A DNA stretch of 64,000 nucleotides from REEB95 sp963762425 (GTDB lineage Bacteria; Pseudomonadota; Alphaproteobacteria; ATCC43930; CGMCC-115725). This document shows positions 39,660 to 48,706 of the stretch, in pieces; positions within the stretch are counted from its first letter, which is position 1; each line of letters opens with the position of its first letter. The position numbers and the translations under genes are program-made. Under the pieces are notes generated by a model that was given only the letters and a program-made list of their open reading frames with translations, was not told where the DNA came from and did not search any database. The stretch covers positions 576,889 through 640,888 of the forward strand of contig CAVXKY010000004.1 in assembly GCA_963762425.1 (NCBI GenBank). Reading direction: 5' to 3'.

Positions 39660-40522
39660 AACAGCTTATCGTCACGGCGGATGATTTCGGCCTCGCTCCC
39701 GAGGTCAACGAGGCGGTCGAGCAGGGGCACCGGCGCGGCATCCTGTCCGCCGCCAGCCTGATGGTGGCGGGGCCGGCGGCGGCCGACGCGGTGGCGCGCG
39801 CCAAACGCCTGCCCAAGCTCGGCGTGGGATTGCATCTCGTCCTGGTGGATGGACGCCCGGTCCTGCCGCCGGCGGAGATTCCCGATCTGGTCGGGCCCGA
39901 TGGGCGTTTCCCGGCCGATCCGTTCCGCGCCGGCGTGAAAATCTTCCGCAGTCAAGCGGCGCGCCGGCAGATGGAGCGCGAGATGCGCGCCCAACTCGAA
40001 GCCTTCCGCGCCACCGGCTTGGCGCTCGATCACGTCAACGCCCATCATCACTTCCACGTCCATCCGACCGTGGCCGATTGCCTGATCCGCCTCGCGCCGG
40101 AATACGGCATCAAGGCGGTGCGTGTGCCTTACGAGCGTCCGGTGGAGGCCTGGCGCGCGACCGGCGACCGGCTGGCGTCGCGGCTTTTCGCCTGGCTGAC
40201 CCAGTCGCATTGGGCCCGGCGCCTGAAGCGGCTGCTCGACCGCGCGGGGATTTCCCACAATGATTGCGTTTTGGGATTGAGCGACAGCGGCGCCATGGGC
40301 AAGGAGCGCGTCAAAAACTACATCGAGCATCTGCCCGACGGCGTGTCCGAGCTTTACGTCCACCCCGCGACGGCGCATTGGGCGGGGGAAGATTCCTGGC
40401 CCAGCCGTTACCAATGCGCGGGCGAATTCGAGGCCTTGACCGATGCCGGGGTGGCCGCCGCGCTCAAGGCGCAGGGGCTCCGCTCCATGAATTTCGCGGG
40501 GCTAAGGATGGCGGCGGCATGA
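39656..40522 (+). CDS. hpnK: Hopanoid biosynthesis deacetylase HpnK (YdjC family)
   Basis: 288 residues from GTG 39656 overlapping the hpnI stop. YdjC/ChbG-type metal deacetylase: QLIVTADDFGLAPEVNEAVE (metal Asp), GVGLHLVLVDGRPVLPP (His), DHVNAHHHFHVHPTVADCLI (His pair). HpnK removes the acetyl group from the GlcNAc attached by HpnI, giving glucosaminyl-hopanetetrol. Its stop overlaps hpnL's ATG (ATGA). Confidence 0.9.
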   Translation: MKQLIVTADDFGLAPEVNEAVEQGHRRGILSAASLMVAGPAAADAVARAKRLPKLGVGLHLVLVDGRPVLPPAEIPDLVGPDGRFPADPFRAGVKIFRSQAARRQMEREMRAQLEAFRATGLALDHVNAHHHFHVHPTVADCLIRLAPEYGIKAVRVPYERPVEAWRATGDRLASRLFAWLTQSHWARRLKRLLDRAGISHNDCVLGLSDSGAMGKERVKNYIEHLPDGVSELYVHPATAHWAGEDSWPSRYQCAGEFEALTDAGVAAALKAQGLRSMNFAGLRMAAA

Positions 40523-41502
40523 AAGCGGTGCTCGCGATTTTCGCCATATTGGGCGTGTTGTCGGGCGCTTGCCTGGTCGCCTGGCAGGGCTTTGCCGCCG
40601 TCGGCGACGCGCTGCGTTTGGCGGGATTTCCCTGCCTGGCCGTGATCTGCGCCTTCCAGCTCGTGCCGCTTTCGCTTTGCGCCCTGGCCTGGCGCGCGCT
40701 GTTCAAGGGAAAGCGGCCCGATTCATCCAGCTTCATCTGGTTCCGCTGGATGCGCGATGCCGGCGGCGACATTCTCGGCATCATCCCCGCCGGCGGCGAG
40801 ATGATCGGCATCCGCGCCATGACCCGGCGCGGCATCACGATGACGACGGCCACCGCTTCGACCGTGGTCGACCTCACCATGGAGATGACTTCCCAGGCGG
40901 CGTTCACCGTCCTGGGCTGCGTCCTGCTCCTGATCGAGCGGCCGGGCAGCCATTTGATCAGTTGGACCCTGGCCGGCATCGCCACCATCATATTCCTCGC
41001 CGGCGCCTTCGCCTTGGCCCAGCGCTTCGGCCTGTTCCGCTTGCTGGAGAATCTTGCTGGGCGTCTGGCCGTCAACCAGGGCTGGAGCCATCTTCCGGAC
41101 CTCGGCGGGCTGCACGATCGCATTCATGCGATCTATGCCGATCGTCCCGGCATCGCGCGCGCGGTCTCCATCCATTTCATCGCCTGGATCGTCGGCATCG
41201 GCGAGGCGGGCATCATCCTGGCCTTCATGGGCGTGCCCATGGGCCTGGCCTCGCTCATCATGCTCGAAAGCCTGACCTATGCGCTCAGGAGCGCGGCCTT
41301 CTTCGTCCCGGCCGCGGCGGGCGTGCAGGAAGGCGGCTATATCCTGGTGGGCGCGGCGCTCGGCCTCGGTCCCGAATTCGCGCTGGCGCTGTCGTTGATG
41401 AAGCGGGCGCGCGAACTGACCCTGGGCGTGACCGGCCTGGTCGTCTGGCAATCGATCGAGGGCAATTCGCTGCTGCGCGCCCGCGGCAAGACGCGGCGCT
41501 AA
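40519..41502 (+). CDS. hpnL: Hopanoid-associated membrane protein HpnL
   Basis: 327 residues with six to eight membrane helices, of the lysylphosphatidylglycerol-synthetase transmembrane (UPF0104) type. Seen: GGEMIGIRAMTRRGITMTTA, VDLTMEMTSQAAF, and SLTYALRSAAFFVPAAAGVQ with EGGYILVGAALGL, typical of HpnL. The family member in Rhodopseudomonas/Bradyrhizobium-type clusters is proposed to move hopanoid precursors or lipids; function unproven. Translationally coupled to hpnK. Confidence 0.87.
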   Translation: MKAVLAIFAILGVLSGACLVAWQGFAAVGDALRLAGFPCLAVICAFQLVPLSLCALAWRALFKGKRPDSSSFIWFRWMRDAGGDILGIIPAGGEMIGIRAMTRRGITMTTATASTVVDLTMEMTSQAAFTVLGCVLLLIERPGSHLISWTLAGIATIIFLAGAFALAQRFGLFRLLENLAGRLAVNQGWSHLPDLGGLHDRIHAIYADRPGIARAVSIHFIAWIVGIGEAGIILAFMGVPMGLASLIMLESLTYALRSAAFFVPAAAGVQEGGYILVGAALGLGPEFALALSLMKRARELTLGVTGLVVWQSIEGNSLLRARGKTRR

Positions 41503-41511
41503 CCGCGCTTT

Positions 41512-41892
41512 TTATTTAAGCGTCGCCAGATAGGCGATCAGCGCTTTTCTGTCGGCGGCGTTTTTCAATCCCACGAACAACATCTTGGTGTTGGGCACGA
41601 CGGCCATGGGATTGGCGAGATAGATTTCGAGCTGGTCCGGCGTCCAGGTCAGGCCCGAATCCTTCATCGCTCCGGAATAGGTATAGTTCGGCGCGGTCCC
41701 GGCCTTGCGGCCGACGACGCCGAACAGCGGCGGGCCGATCTTGCTCTGGCCGGGCTCGGCCGAATGGCAGACCGTGCAATTGGTCTTGAAGATCTGGGCG
41801 CCGTCCTGGGCGCGGACCTGGCACGGCGCCAGCGCCAAAACGAAGGTGGCGGCGATCATCAACGCTCCGAACCGGCACATCTCTCGCGTCAT
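41512..41892 (-). CDS. Small c-type cytochrome
   Basis: 126 residues from ATG 41892, with GGAG 8 bases upstream (a longer reading would place that site inside the gene). Signal peptide ending QVRAQ, heme motif CTVCH, haem-axial Met in VPNTKMLFVGLKN, and GPPLFGVVGRKAG. Resembles the mitochondrial-type soluble cytochrome c of alphaproteobacteria, a periplasmic electron carrier. It follows the MFS gene by about 12 bases on the same strand. Confidence 0.92.
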   Translation of the reverse strand: MTREMCRFGALMIAATFVLALAPCQVRAQDGAQIFKTNCTVCHSAEPGQSKIGPPLFGVVGRKAGTAPNYTYSGAMKDSGLTWTPDQLEIYLANPMAVVPNTKMLFVGLKNAADRKALIAYLATLK

Positions 41893-41903
41893 TGCACGTC
41901 TCC

Positions 41904-43148
41904 TCATTCGGCCTTGGTTTTAGTTTGCGGCGCCTTGCCGGTGAGCAAGGGCAGCGACAACAGGGTGAAGGCGGCCACCAGCAGGAAAACGCTGCGCGGA
42001 TGCGCGTTGTCCATCAGCCAGCCGAACAGCAGCGGCGCTATGATGCCGGCCAGGTTGAAACCGGTGGAAACGAATCCGAACACCTTGCCGAAGGAACCCT
42101 TGGGCGTGGCGGCGCGGACGATCATGTCGCGCGAGGGCTGGATGACGCCGTTGAGGAACCCGCTCATCGCCATCAGCGTGACCAGCAGCGCGGGCCCGAG
42201 ATCGATCACGCCGATGACGAAGATCAGCAGCCCGCTGGCGACGAAGCCGCCGCCGGCGACCAGATTGTGGCGCTTGGCGCGCATGGCGACGAAGCCCCCG
42301 GTCAGCGCGCCCAGCGCGTTCATCATCAGATAGGCCGAAAGCGCGATGTTCGCGAGCGCCAAGGGCGTGTTGTAGAGCGCGCCCAAGGCCACGATCGAAA
42401 AGCTCTGGATGCCGCCGCCGGCCATCGACAAGACGAGAAAAAACGCGACGTTGCGCAAGATCGGCGGCGACAGCAGCAGCCGCCAGCCGGCATCCGCGGC
42501 GGCTGCAGGCTGACTTCCCGCCGGCTTGGCCGGAAGGCGGGCGGTTTCCAGCCCGTCGGTCAGGGTGTGTTTGTTGAGCAGCAGCACGATGGCGGTGATG
42601 AATCCGAAGGCCGATGCGCCGATGAACGCGCCGCGCCAGCCCCACAGGCTGGCGAAAAACAGCATCGAAATCGGCGCCATCGCGGTGCCGACCTGGCCGA
42701 AGAACGTGTGAATGGAAAAGGCCTGGGCCAGCTTGCCGCCGCCGATGGCGTGCGACAGGATGGCGTAATCCGCCGGATGGTAGATCGTATTGGCCAGCCC
42801 CATCAGCGCGAAGCCGCCGATCAGCGCCCAATAGGACGGGATGATCCCGGCAATCGCCACGCCGCAGGCGCTCAACACCAGCCCGCCGACCAGTAGCCGC
42901 CATGCGCCCAGCCGGTCGACCAGGAACCCGGCGGGCGTCTGGAAAACCGCCGAGATCACGTTGAAGCTGGCGATGACCAAGGCCAGGCCCTCATAGCCCA
43001 CCGGGTAATCCACCAGCACCAGCGCGAACAGCGGCGGCAGCACCAGCATGTAGACGTGACTCGAGAAATGCGCGCCGCTGACCAGGCCGATGATCTTGGC
43101 GTCGCGCGACCGGGGAGGAACGCCGGCGATGTCGGTCATTTCCGTCAT
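41904..43148 (-). CDS. MFS transporter
   Basis: 414 residues from ATG 43148; ATG 43139 is equally possible, and the frame is open to 43205. Twelve membrane helices. The motif-A-like loop GFLVDRLGAWRLLVGGLVLS lies between helices 2 and 3, and a second GFVAMRAKRHNLVAGG sits after helix 8. Belongs to the broad major facilitator family (FSR/NreB-like feel from HFSSHVYMLVLPPLF), substrate unknown. Stop lies just before the cytochrome ribosome site, so the two may be co-transcribed. Confidence 0.85.
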   Translation of the reverse strand: MTEMTDIAGVPPRSRDAKIIGLVSGAHFSSHVYMLVLPPLFALVLVDYPVGYEGLALVIASFNVISAVFQTPAGFLVDRLGAWRLLVGGLVLSACGVAIAGIIPSYWALIGGFALMGLANTIYHPADYAILSHAIGGGKLAQAFSIHTFFGQVGTAMAPISMLFFASLWGWRGAFIGASAFGFITAIVLLLNKHTLTDGLETARLPAKPAGSQPAAAADAGWRLLLSPPILRNVAFFLVLSMAGGGIQSFSIVALGALYNTPLALANIALSAYLMMNALGALTGGFVAMRAKRHNLVAGGGFVASGLLIFVIGVIDLGPALLVTLMAMSGFLNGVIQPSRDMIVRAATPKGSFGKVFGFVSTGFNLAGIIAPLLFGWLMDNAHPRSVFLLVAAFTLLSLPLLTGKAPQTKTKAE

Positions 43149-43303
43149 GCCGGGCGGTTTTAGCACAAGGCCGGGGGCGGGCGCGAGCGCGGGGGCGGCA
43201 TCCAAGCCAGCGCCCAGGCCCGCGCGGCCCCGGCATCGTCGGGCGGACCGGTTTAATTTTCCAAGCCTATTGGTTTGCCGCCACTCCGTGCCATATTGAG
43301 GGT

Positions 43304-43471
43304 ATGGCCATATATCGCATCGTTGAGCTTAATCGCGACAAAATCTCGGGCTGGACCGTTGAAGGGGCCAATCCGGTTGAAAAGTCCCATCCGCGGATGC
43401 TCTATCAGACCCGGGAAAAAGCCCAAATCGAGGTCGATCGGCTGACCGCTTTGGACTCGGCGAAAGCCTAA
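43304..43471 (+). CDS. Small hypothetical protein, 55 residues
   Basis: Below usual size limits. ATG 43304 has GAGGGT 2-8 bases upstream. Protein begins MAIYRIVELNRDKISGWTVE and ends with EKAQIEVDRLTALDSAKA; strongly polar, one YRIVE-type beta strand followed by a helix with heptad spacing. No membrane span or Cys. It stands alone between divergent MFS and convergent maiA genes. Codon use resembles that of neighbours, which supports a real gene, but no family is recognised. Confidence 0.55.
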   Translation: MAIYRIVELNRDKISGWTVEGANPVEKSHPRMLYQTREKAQIEVDRLTALDSAKA

Positions 43472-43483
43472 TCCCGCTTCCCG

Positions 43484-44128
43484 CTATTCGGCGTCGGGCT
43501 GTTTGGGCGGCGAGGCCTGCGCGAAAGCGGGGATCGCCATGCAGGTCTCGTAAATCCGCATCGCCCGCTGATAGGGGGCGAGATCGACCTTGAACATCGT
43601 GGCCGGGAAGACCTGGGTGACGAGGCAGATATCGGCGAATGTCGGCGCGTCGCCGTGGCAGAACTTGCCGCTCTCCTTATGCTCGGCCAGCAGAGTCTCC
43701 ATCGCCCGCAACCCGAGGCCGAGCCAATGCTGAATCCAGGCCAGGCGCTGCGCGTCCGACGCTTTCAGGGTCTGGGTCAGATAGTTGCGGATGCGCGGCA
43801 CGATCAGCGGATGGGAATCGGCGACGTTGATGAGCGCGAAACCCCGCACCCAGGCGCGCGCGGCGGCACCCTTGGGCAGGAGCGGCGGGTTCGGGTGGGT
43901 CTCCTCGAGATATTCGAGTATGGCGAAGGACTGGAACAGTTTCACATCGCCGTCATAGAGCGTCGGTACCACCGCTTGCGGGTTGAGCTTCTGGTATTCG
44001 GGCTTGAACTGGTCGCCGCGCTCGAGATGAAGGAACGTGTCCTCGCGTTTCAGGCCCTTGAGGTTGAGCGCGATGCGGACGCGGAAGCTCGCCTGCGAGC
44101 GGTAATAGGTGTAAAGCTTCATCGCCAT
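43484..44128 (-). CDS. maiA: Maleylacetoacetate isomerase (zeta-class GST)
   Basis: 214 residues from ATG 44128, with GGAGG 7 bases upstream. Zeta-class glutathione S-transferase signature YTYYRSQASFRVRIALNLKG (usual S-S-C replaced by S-Q-A), NPQAVVPTLYDGDVKLFQSF for glutathione binding, and GDAPTFADICLVTQVFPA in the C-terminal domain. Isomerises maleylacetoacetate to fumarylacetoacetate in tyrosine/homogentisate breakdown. The missing Cys in the S-S-C motif may mean a related zeta GST with another substrate. Confidence 0.82.
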   Translation of the reverse strand: MAMKLYTYYRSQASFRVRIALNLKGLKREDTFLHLERGDQFKPEYQKLNPQAVVPTLYDGDVKLFQSFAILEYLEETHPNPPLLPKGAAARAWVRGFALINVADSHPLIVPRIRNYLTQTLKASDAQRLAWIQHWLGLGLRAMETLLAEHKESGKFCHGDAPTFADICLVTQVFPATMFKVDLAPYQRAMRIYETCMAIPAFAQASPPKQPDAE

Positions 44129-44306
44129 TTTTGTTCCTCCCAGATTTCCAAACCTTACACGGCTGCGCATTCTCCACAATCACTTCCGCATGGTACGTGG
44201 CCCGCGCCGGCGCGGATAGTGAAGCAGTTTAAAAAAGATATTTTAGGAGTGATTATCCGAATTTACCGCCGAAGTTCGGCTTGTCGGATCAGCCAGCCAA
44301 AAACAG

Positions 44307-45053
44307 TCAAGGATTGAGACCGAGCAGGCCGCGCACGAACCGCAGGCGCTTTTCAAAACTGCGGCGCAGCTTGGAGCGGCGATAGCCTTCGGGCCGGCCG
44401 ATGTCGTGCCGGAACGCAATCACGGACTTGGCAACCGGCGCCGGGGCGATATCGGCCGGGGCAAGTTCGCCGAGCTTGCGGCGCAATGTGTCGAACTCGG
44501 TTGAGCAGATCACCGGTGCAAGGCGCCGCAGCACCACGGTCGGGAAATCCCACCAACGCACCCGCAACAGGAATTTAATCTCGGATGCGGTGAAACGCCG
44601 CCTGACGATGCGCCCGGGATTGCCGACATAAATCGCGTAAGGCGGTACGTCCTTGGTCACCACCGCGGCGGCGCCAATGATGGCGCCATCGCCGATCGTC
44701 ACGCCGGAGAGGATGCGCGCGCCTTCACCGATCCATACATCGTTGCCGATCACGATGTCGGCTTGCGGCCCCGCCTTGGGGTTGAGTGGCCTGATGGCGT
44801 CCGGCGCAAAGGGAAAAACTCCCGGGGAAGCTGTTGTCACCCATTGCGGATGGTGGGTTTCGCGCAGGAAGAATCCGACGTCGCTGGCGATCGAGCAGAA
44901 ATTGCCGATACGGATGGCCGATGTCTCGATGGAATAATGGATCCGCGCGAACTGATTGATGTAGGAAAACCGGCCGATCGTCACGAGCGGAAAGCCGCGC
45001 AGCCGGTATTCCGTCACGCGATCAATGTAGTTGTGACTAAAGCGGATCGGCAT
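44307..45053 (-). CDS. Hexapeptide-repeat acetyltransferase (CatB/Vat-like)
   Basis: 248 residues. Left-handed beta-helix repeats (IGNFCSIASDVGFFL, DIVIGNDVWIGEGARILSGV, TIGDGAIIGAAAVVTKDVPP) and the closing YAIYVGNPGRIVRRRF are those of xenobiotic/maltose O-acetyltransferases. The loop after the first repeats carries the catalytic His (THHPQWVT). The unusual ~90-residue C-terminal extension is not part of the core fold. Beside a glycosyltransferase gene, it likely O-acetylates a surface glycan. Confidence 0.82.
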   Translation of the reverse strand: MPIRFSHNYIDRVTEYRLRGFPLVTIGRFSYINQFARIHYSIETSAIRIGNFCSIASDVGFFLRETHHPQWVTTASPGVFPFAPDAIRPLNPKAGPQADIVIGNDVWIGEGARILSGVTIGDGAIIGAAAVVTKDVPPYAIYVGNPGRIVRRRFTASEIKFLLRVRWWDFPTVVLRRLAPVICSTEFDTLRRKLGELAPADIAPAPVAKSVIAFRHDIGRPEGYRRSKLRRSFEKRLRFVRGLLGLNP

Positions 45054-45059
45054 TCGGTG

Positions 45060-45950
45060 TTAATCCGCGACCACGGCCGCCGCCGGAACCCGGCGTTGCG
45101 CACGCCAGTAGGCATAGGTTAGCGGGCATTCCATCCGGCCGCCTTTTAAGGTTTCGAGCTGAAATCGCAGCGATTTCGCCGGCCCGACCAAGTGAATCAT
45201 GCCGATGGGCCGGTAGGGCGGCTCGGGCTCAACCAGCATGCCGTTGACCTCGTCCACTTTGGGCGGCGCGTCGATAGCGATCCAATTGCACCAGTCGGGC
45301 AGCAGGCCCACTGCCGCCTTATCGTGGTGTATCACGTAGTTGAGCGCGGTCTGGTCCCACATCCGCGTCGGCCGACCCGCCATGGCGCGGCGCCATAGCT
45401 CCCAATGCGGCGCATCGGCCTTAAGCGCGAAGACGCCGGCATTGGCGATCGGATATTTGCCCAGCTCATTGGCGGTGCGCCAGCCCCAGCCCTTGCGGTA
45501 CTCACGGAACATGAGGGTGTTGAAACGCGGCCGCGGCCATTTTTTGAAGCTTTTGTAGCTACGGCCGATATGCGGCGTGATCGCGAGCCGGTCCGCGCGC
45601 GCGACGGAGAGGTAGAGGTCTATGGCGGAGGCGTCCTGCACCCAGACGTCTGCGTCGATCCATAGGTAGATTTCATAACCGGGGAAATAGCGCGGCAGGA
45701 AGGGCCGCACGGTCAACGCCTGGGTGTTGCCGACCCAGGTATCGTGCTCGCGGCCGTCAAAGTCGCGTCCGGGAGTGACAACGTTCAGTCCCCGCCGTTC
45801 GAGTACGCCGCGCTGTTCGGCTTCGAGACCGAAATCAAGCACGCCGATGGGAATGCTGCCATCCGTATTATCGCGGATTGAATCCACCAGGCCGGTGAGC
45901 AGGGCATAAAAATTCCTGTCGGCGCCTGTGACGATGAGGGTATCGGACAT
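45060..45950 (-). CDS. Glycosyltransferase, GT-A-like
   Basis: 296 residues from ATG 45950 (MSDTLIVTGADRNFYALLTG). DxD metal site in YEIYLWIDADVWVQDASAID, a QALTVRPFLPRYFPG segment, GVFALKADAPHWELWRRAM and MWDQTALNYVIHHDKAA, the D-Q-x-x-L/N pattern of nucleotide-sugar transferases of the GT8-like group. Donor and acceptor unknown. Separated by 6 bases from the acetyltransferase, so the two are probably one transcript. Confidence 0.75.
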   Translation of the reverse strand: MSDTLIVTGADRNFYALLTGLVDSIRDNTDGSIPIGVLDFGLEAEQRGVLERRGLNVVTPGRDFDGREHDTWVGNTQALTVRPFLPRYFPGYEIYLWIDADVWVQDASAIDLYLSVARADRLAITPHIGRSYKSFKKWPRPRFNTLMFREYRKGWGWRTANELGKYPIANAGVFALKADAPHWELWRRAMAGRPTRMWDQTALNYVIHHDKAAVGLLPDWCNWIAIDAPPKVDEVNGMLVEPEPPYRPIGMIHLVGPAKSLRFQLETLKGGRMECPLTYAYWRAQRRVPAAAVVAD

Positions 45951-46126
45951 GGACCTCATCCTATGCGATAGGTCTACCGCCGGGAAGGGCCTGCTATCGG
46001 TCCGCAAAACGATTACGCGCGCGTCGCGGCGGTCATCAACGGATGGATATGACGAAAATCCGGGAAATCACTCACGCCGCCACGATTGCGGCGCCGATCG
46101 CGTGCCGGGGTTTCAGCATTGCCTAT

Positions 46127-47063
46127 CTACTCCGCCGCCTTGGCCGGCTTCAGTCGCTTCAGCACCGCGTCCAGGCTCGCGCGCCAATCCTTTTCGGGCG
46201 CGGATTTGAGCGCCGGCTGCTCATCCACCCGGTCGGCGAGCCAGTCATGCCGCCGGGATATGGCTTCGGTCATCAGCGGTTCGATCCCGGCATTGGTAAC
46301 GGTCTCGGCGCTTTCGCGCATCTCGGCGGCGCGGCGGCGGCCATGCTGCATCACGCGCGAGATTAAATATCCCGCCTGCTTTTCCCAATCGAGACTCGGA
46401 AAGGTCTCGTCGAGCGAGGCGATGACGCGGTCCTCCACGCCATAACGCCGCGCCGCCAGAAACCCCTCCACCGCCAGCGCCTCGATGCCCTTGATGAAGA
46501 CGCTGCGGCACATCTTGATGGCCGAGGCCTGGCCCACTTGCTCGCTCACCGCCTTCAGGACCATGCCCGAAGGCGCGAGGATCGCCGCCAGCGCCTTGGC
46601 ATGCTTGCCGCCCAGCAGCATCGGCACCTTGATGCCGTAAGGCGCCACCGGCGCCATCACCGCCGCCTCTACGTAAGAGGCGCCCGAGCGCGCCACGGCC
46701 TGCTCGTCCGCGCGCTTGGTCTCGGGCGAAACCGAATTGAGGTCGAGAAAGAACTGGCCAGGCTTGAGATATCCGCCCGCTTCCTCGGCCACGTCGCGCG
46801 CCGAGGTGGCGGTCACGGCCGAGATCACCACCAGCGCGCCCTTGGCCGCCTCGACCGCGGAAGGGCAGGGCTCGGCCTTCAGGCCGCGCGCCTTGATCCT
46901 TCATGGCCGCGCCCTGTGGGCCGTCGAACAGAATATCGTAGGTCGAGATCGTATGCCGTCCGGTGGCGGTCAGCTCCTTGGCGAAAAGACTTCCGACCTC
47001 GCCGAAGCCGATCAGGGCGATGCGGCTCCTATTGCCGCCAGCATTGCCGCCGGGCGCGTTCAT
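46127..47063 (-). pseudogene. NAD(P)-dependent oxidoreductase with DUF1932 domain, one frameshift
   Basis: N-terminal Rossmann motif IALIGFGEVGSLFAKEL from ATG 47063, then a frame change at about 46898, where removing one G (AAG-G-ATC) gives IKARGLKAEPC. The rest continues LVVISAVTATSARDVAEEAG, DLNSVSPETKRADEQ, VMAPVAPYGIKVPMLLGGKH and the C-terminal DUF1932 helices. Resembles beta-hydroxyacid dehydrogenases. Starts with ATGA overlap on the aldolase stop, so it belongs to the LigI-LigK operon and may act on a hydroxy-oxo-acid from ring cleavage. Confidence 0.8.
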
Positions 47064-47755
47064 TCCTCGTCCTCGAGCCGGTCCACATATTCGAGCCCCA
47101 GCTGCTTGAGCTTCGCCCGCATGTTATACATATCGAGCCCCAGCTCGCCCTTGGCCAGGCGCGCGCGGTTCTTGTCCTCCTTGGCTACGCGCTCATTGCC
47201 CTTGGCGGCTGTGTCCTCGGCCTCTTTCCGTGGCACCACCACCACGCCGTCATCGTCGGCCACGATCACGTCGCCCGGCTTCACCAGTGCGCCCGCGCAC
47301 ACGACAGGCACGTTGACCGCGCCCAGCGTCTCCTTGACCGTGCCCTTGGCCGAAATCGCGCGCGACCACACCGGGAATTTCATCTCCGTCAGCGGGCCGA
47401 CGTCGCGGCATCCGGCGTCGATGATGAGGCCCGCCACGCCGCGCGCCCGTAGGCTGGTTCCCAGCAATTCGCCGAACATGCCGTCGGTGTTGTCGGCCGT
47501 CACCGCCACCACCATCACGTCGCCCTTCTGGCATTGCTCGGCGCCGACATGGATCATCCAATTGTCGCCCGGCTGGGCCAGCACGGTGACCGCGCTGCCC
47601 GCCACCCGCGCGCCCGCGTAGATCGGCCGCATATAGGGCTTCATCAGCCCCGACCGCCCCATCGCCTCGTGCACGGTGGCGACGCCCAACTCTTCCAGTT
47701 GCTTGATCGCGTTGCCCGAGGCGCGCGATATGTTTTTCACCACCACGGTTTTCAT
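47060..47755 (-). CDS. ligK: 4-carboxy-4-hydroxy-2-oxoadipate aldolase (LigK/GalC, RraA-like)
   Basis: 231 residues. RraA-like fold with the signature ELLGTSLRARGVAGLIIDAG followed by CRD (the G-x20-D-G-x2-R-D type loop; Gly replaced by Cys here), which positions pyruvate and Mg2+. TVHEAMGRSGLMKPYMRPIY at the start and PGDVIVADDDGVVVVPRKEA are typical of class-II HMG/CHA aldolases. Cleaves CHA to pyruvate and oxaloacetate in the protocatechuate 4,5-cleavage and gallate pathways, and can decarboxylate oxaloacetate. Lies between a LigI-like lactonase and a dehydrogenase gene. Confidence 0.85.
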   Translation of the reverse strand: MKTVVVKNISRASGNAIKQLEELGVATVHEAMGRSGLMKPYMRPIYAGARVAGSAVTVLAQPGDNWMIHVGAEQCQKGDVMVVAVTADNTDGMFGELLGTSLRARGVAGLIIDAGCRDVGPLTEMKFPVWSRAISAKGTVKETLGAVNVPVVCAGALVKPGDVIVADDDGVVVVPRKEAEDTAAKGNERVAKEDKNRARLAKGELGLDMYNMRAKLKQLGLEYVDRLEDEE

Positions 47756-47777
47756 GGCAACTCCTCCAAACGGGCGC

Positions 47778-48649
47778 TCATGCGGTAAAGCCGTAAAGCC
47801 GCGCCGGGTTTTCGACCAAGAGCTTCTGGCGGTGGGCCGGGTCGGGCGCGATCAACGGCACCAGGTCGACCAGATCGCCGTCATTCGGCATGTGCTTGGC
47901 GATATTCGGATGGGGCCAGTCGGTGCCCCACAGCACGCGGCCGGGCGCGGCCTTGACGATGGCCTGGGCGAAGGGAATGGCGTCGGTGAAAGGCGGGCCC
48001 GCAGTCGAAACGCGCTCCGAGCCGCACACCTTGATCCAGCAGGTTTCGAGCTTCTGCAATTCCAGCAGCGCCTTGAAGGGCGGCTGTTCCGAGCCCGTCG
48101 CCCGCCTTGACCCGTCCCATGTGGTCGATGATGAAGGGCAAAGGCAGCGCCTTGATCATCGGGCTCAGCTCGGCGATGTCCTTGGCGTCGAGATGCAGCA
48201 CCAGATGCCAGCCCAGCTCCTTGATGCGCGCGACCGTGCGCTGGAAGAATTTCATGTCGGGCCTGCCGCCCAGATGCTGCACGAAATTGAACCGCACGCC
48301 CTTGATGCCGCCCGCATCGAGCTTGCGGAATTCCTTGTCGTCCGCGCTTTCATCGACGATGGCGATGCCCTTGTAGCGCCCGCCGCTGGCCGCGATCGCG
48401 TCGAGCGTCGCGCTGTTGTCGGCGCCGTGGCAGCTCGCCTGGACGATCACCGCGCGCGTAATCCCGAGCAAGCGGTGCAGCGCCATCAGTGTTTCCTTGG
48501 GCGCGTCGGGCGGCGTATAGGCGCGGTCGGCCGCGTAGGGAAAGACCGCGGCCGGGCCGAAGACATGGCAATGCGCGTCGCAAGCATTGCGCGGGCATGG
48601 CGAATTTCGGCTTCTTCGGCGCCGGATCGGGCGGCTTGCAGGTCTCCAC
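47778..48649 (-). pseudogene. ligI: LigI-like 2-pyrone-4,6-dicarboxylate lactonase, two frameshifts
   Basis: Amidohydrolase-family lactonase. Starts GTG 48649 (ETCKPPDPAPKKPKF), extra C near 48592, then CDAHCHVFGPAAVFPY (metal-free PDC hydrolase His pair), GITRAVIVQASCHGADNSAT, GVRFNFVQHLGG, PFIIDHMGRVKAG, extra G near 48098, then SEQPPFKALLELQKLETCWI and VLWGTDWPHPNIAKHMPND with the catalytic Asp. Opens the lactone formed in protocatechuate 4,5-cleavage. Start is a GTG; the frames join to about 290 residues, the family size. First gene of the operon with ligK. Confidence 0.82.
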
Positions 48650-48706
48650 GGCTTCCTCTCCCTGGTATTTCAGACAGTGTAACCCCGCCCGGAAGCTGTC
48701 AATGAC

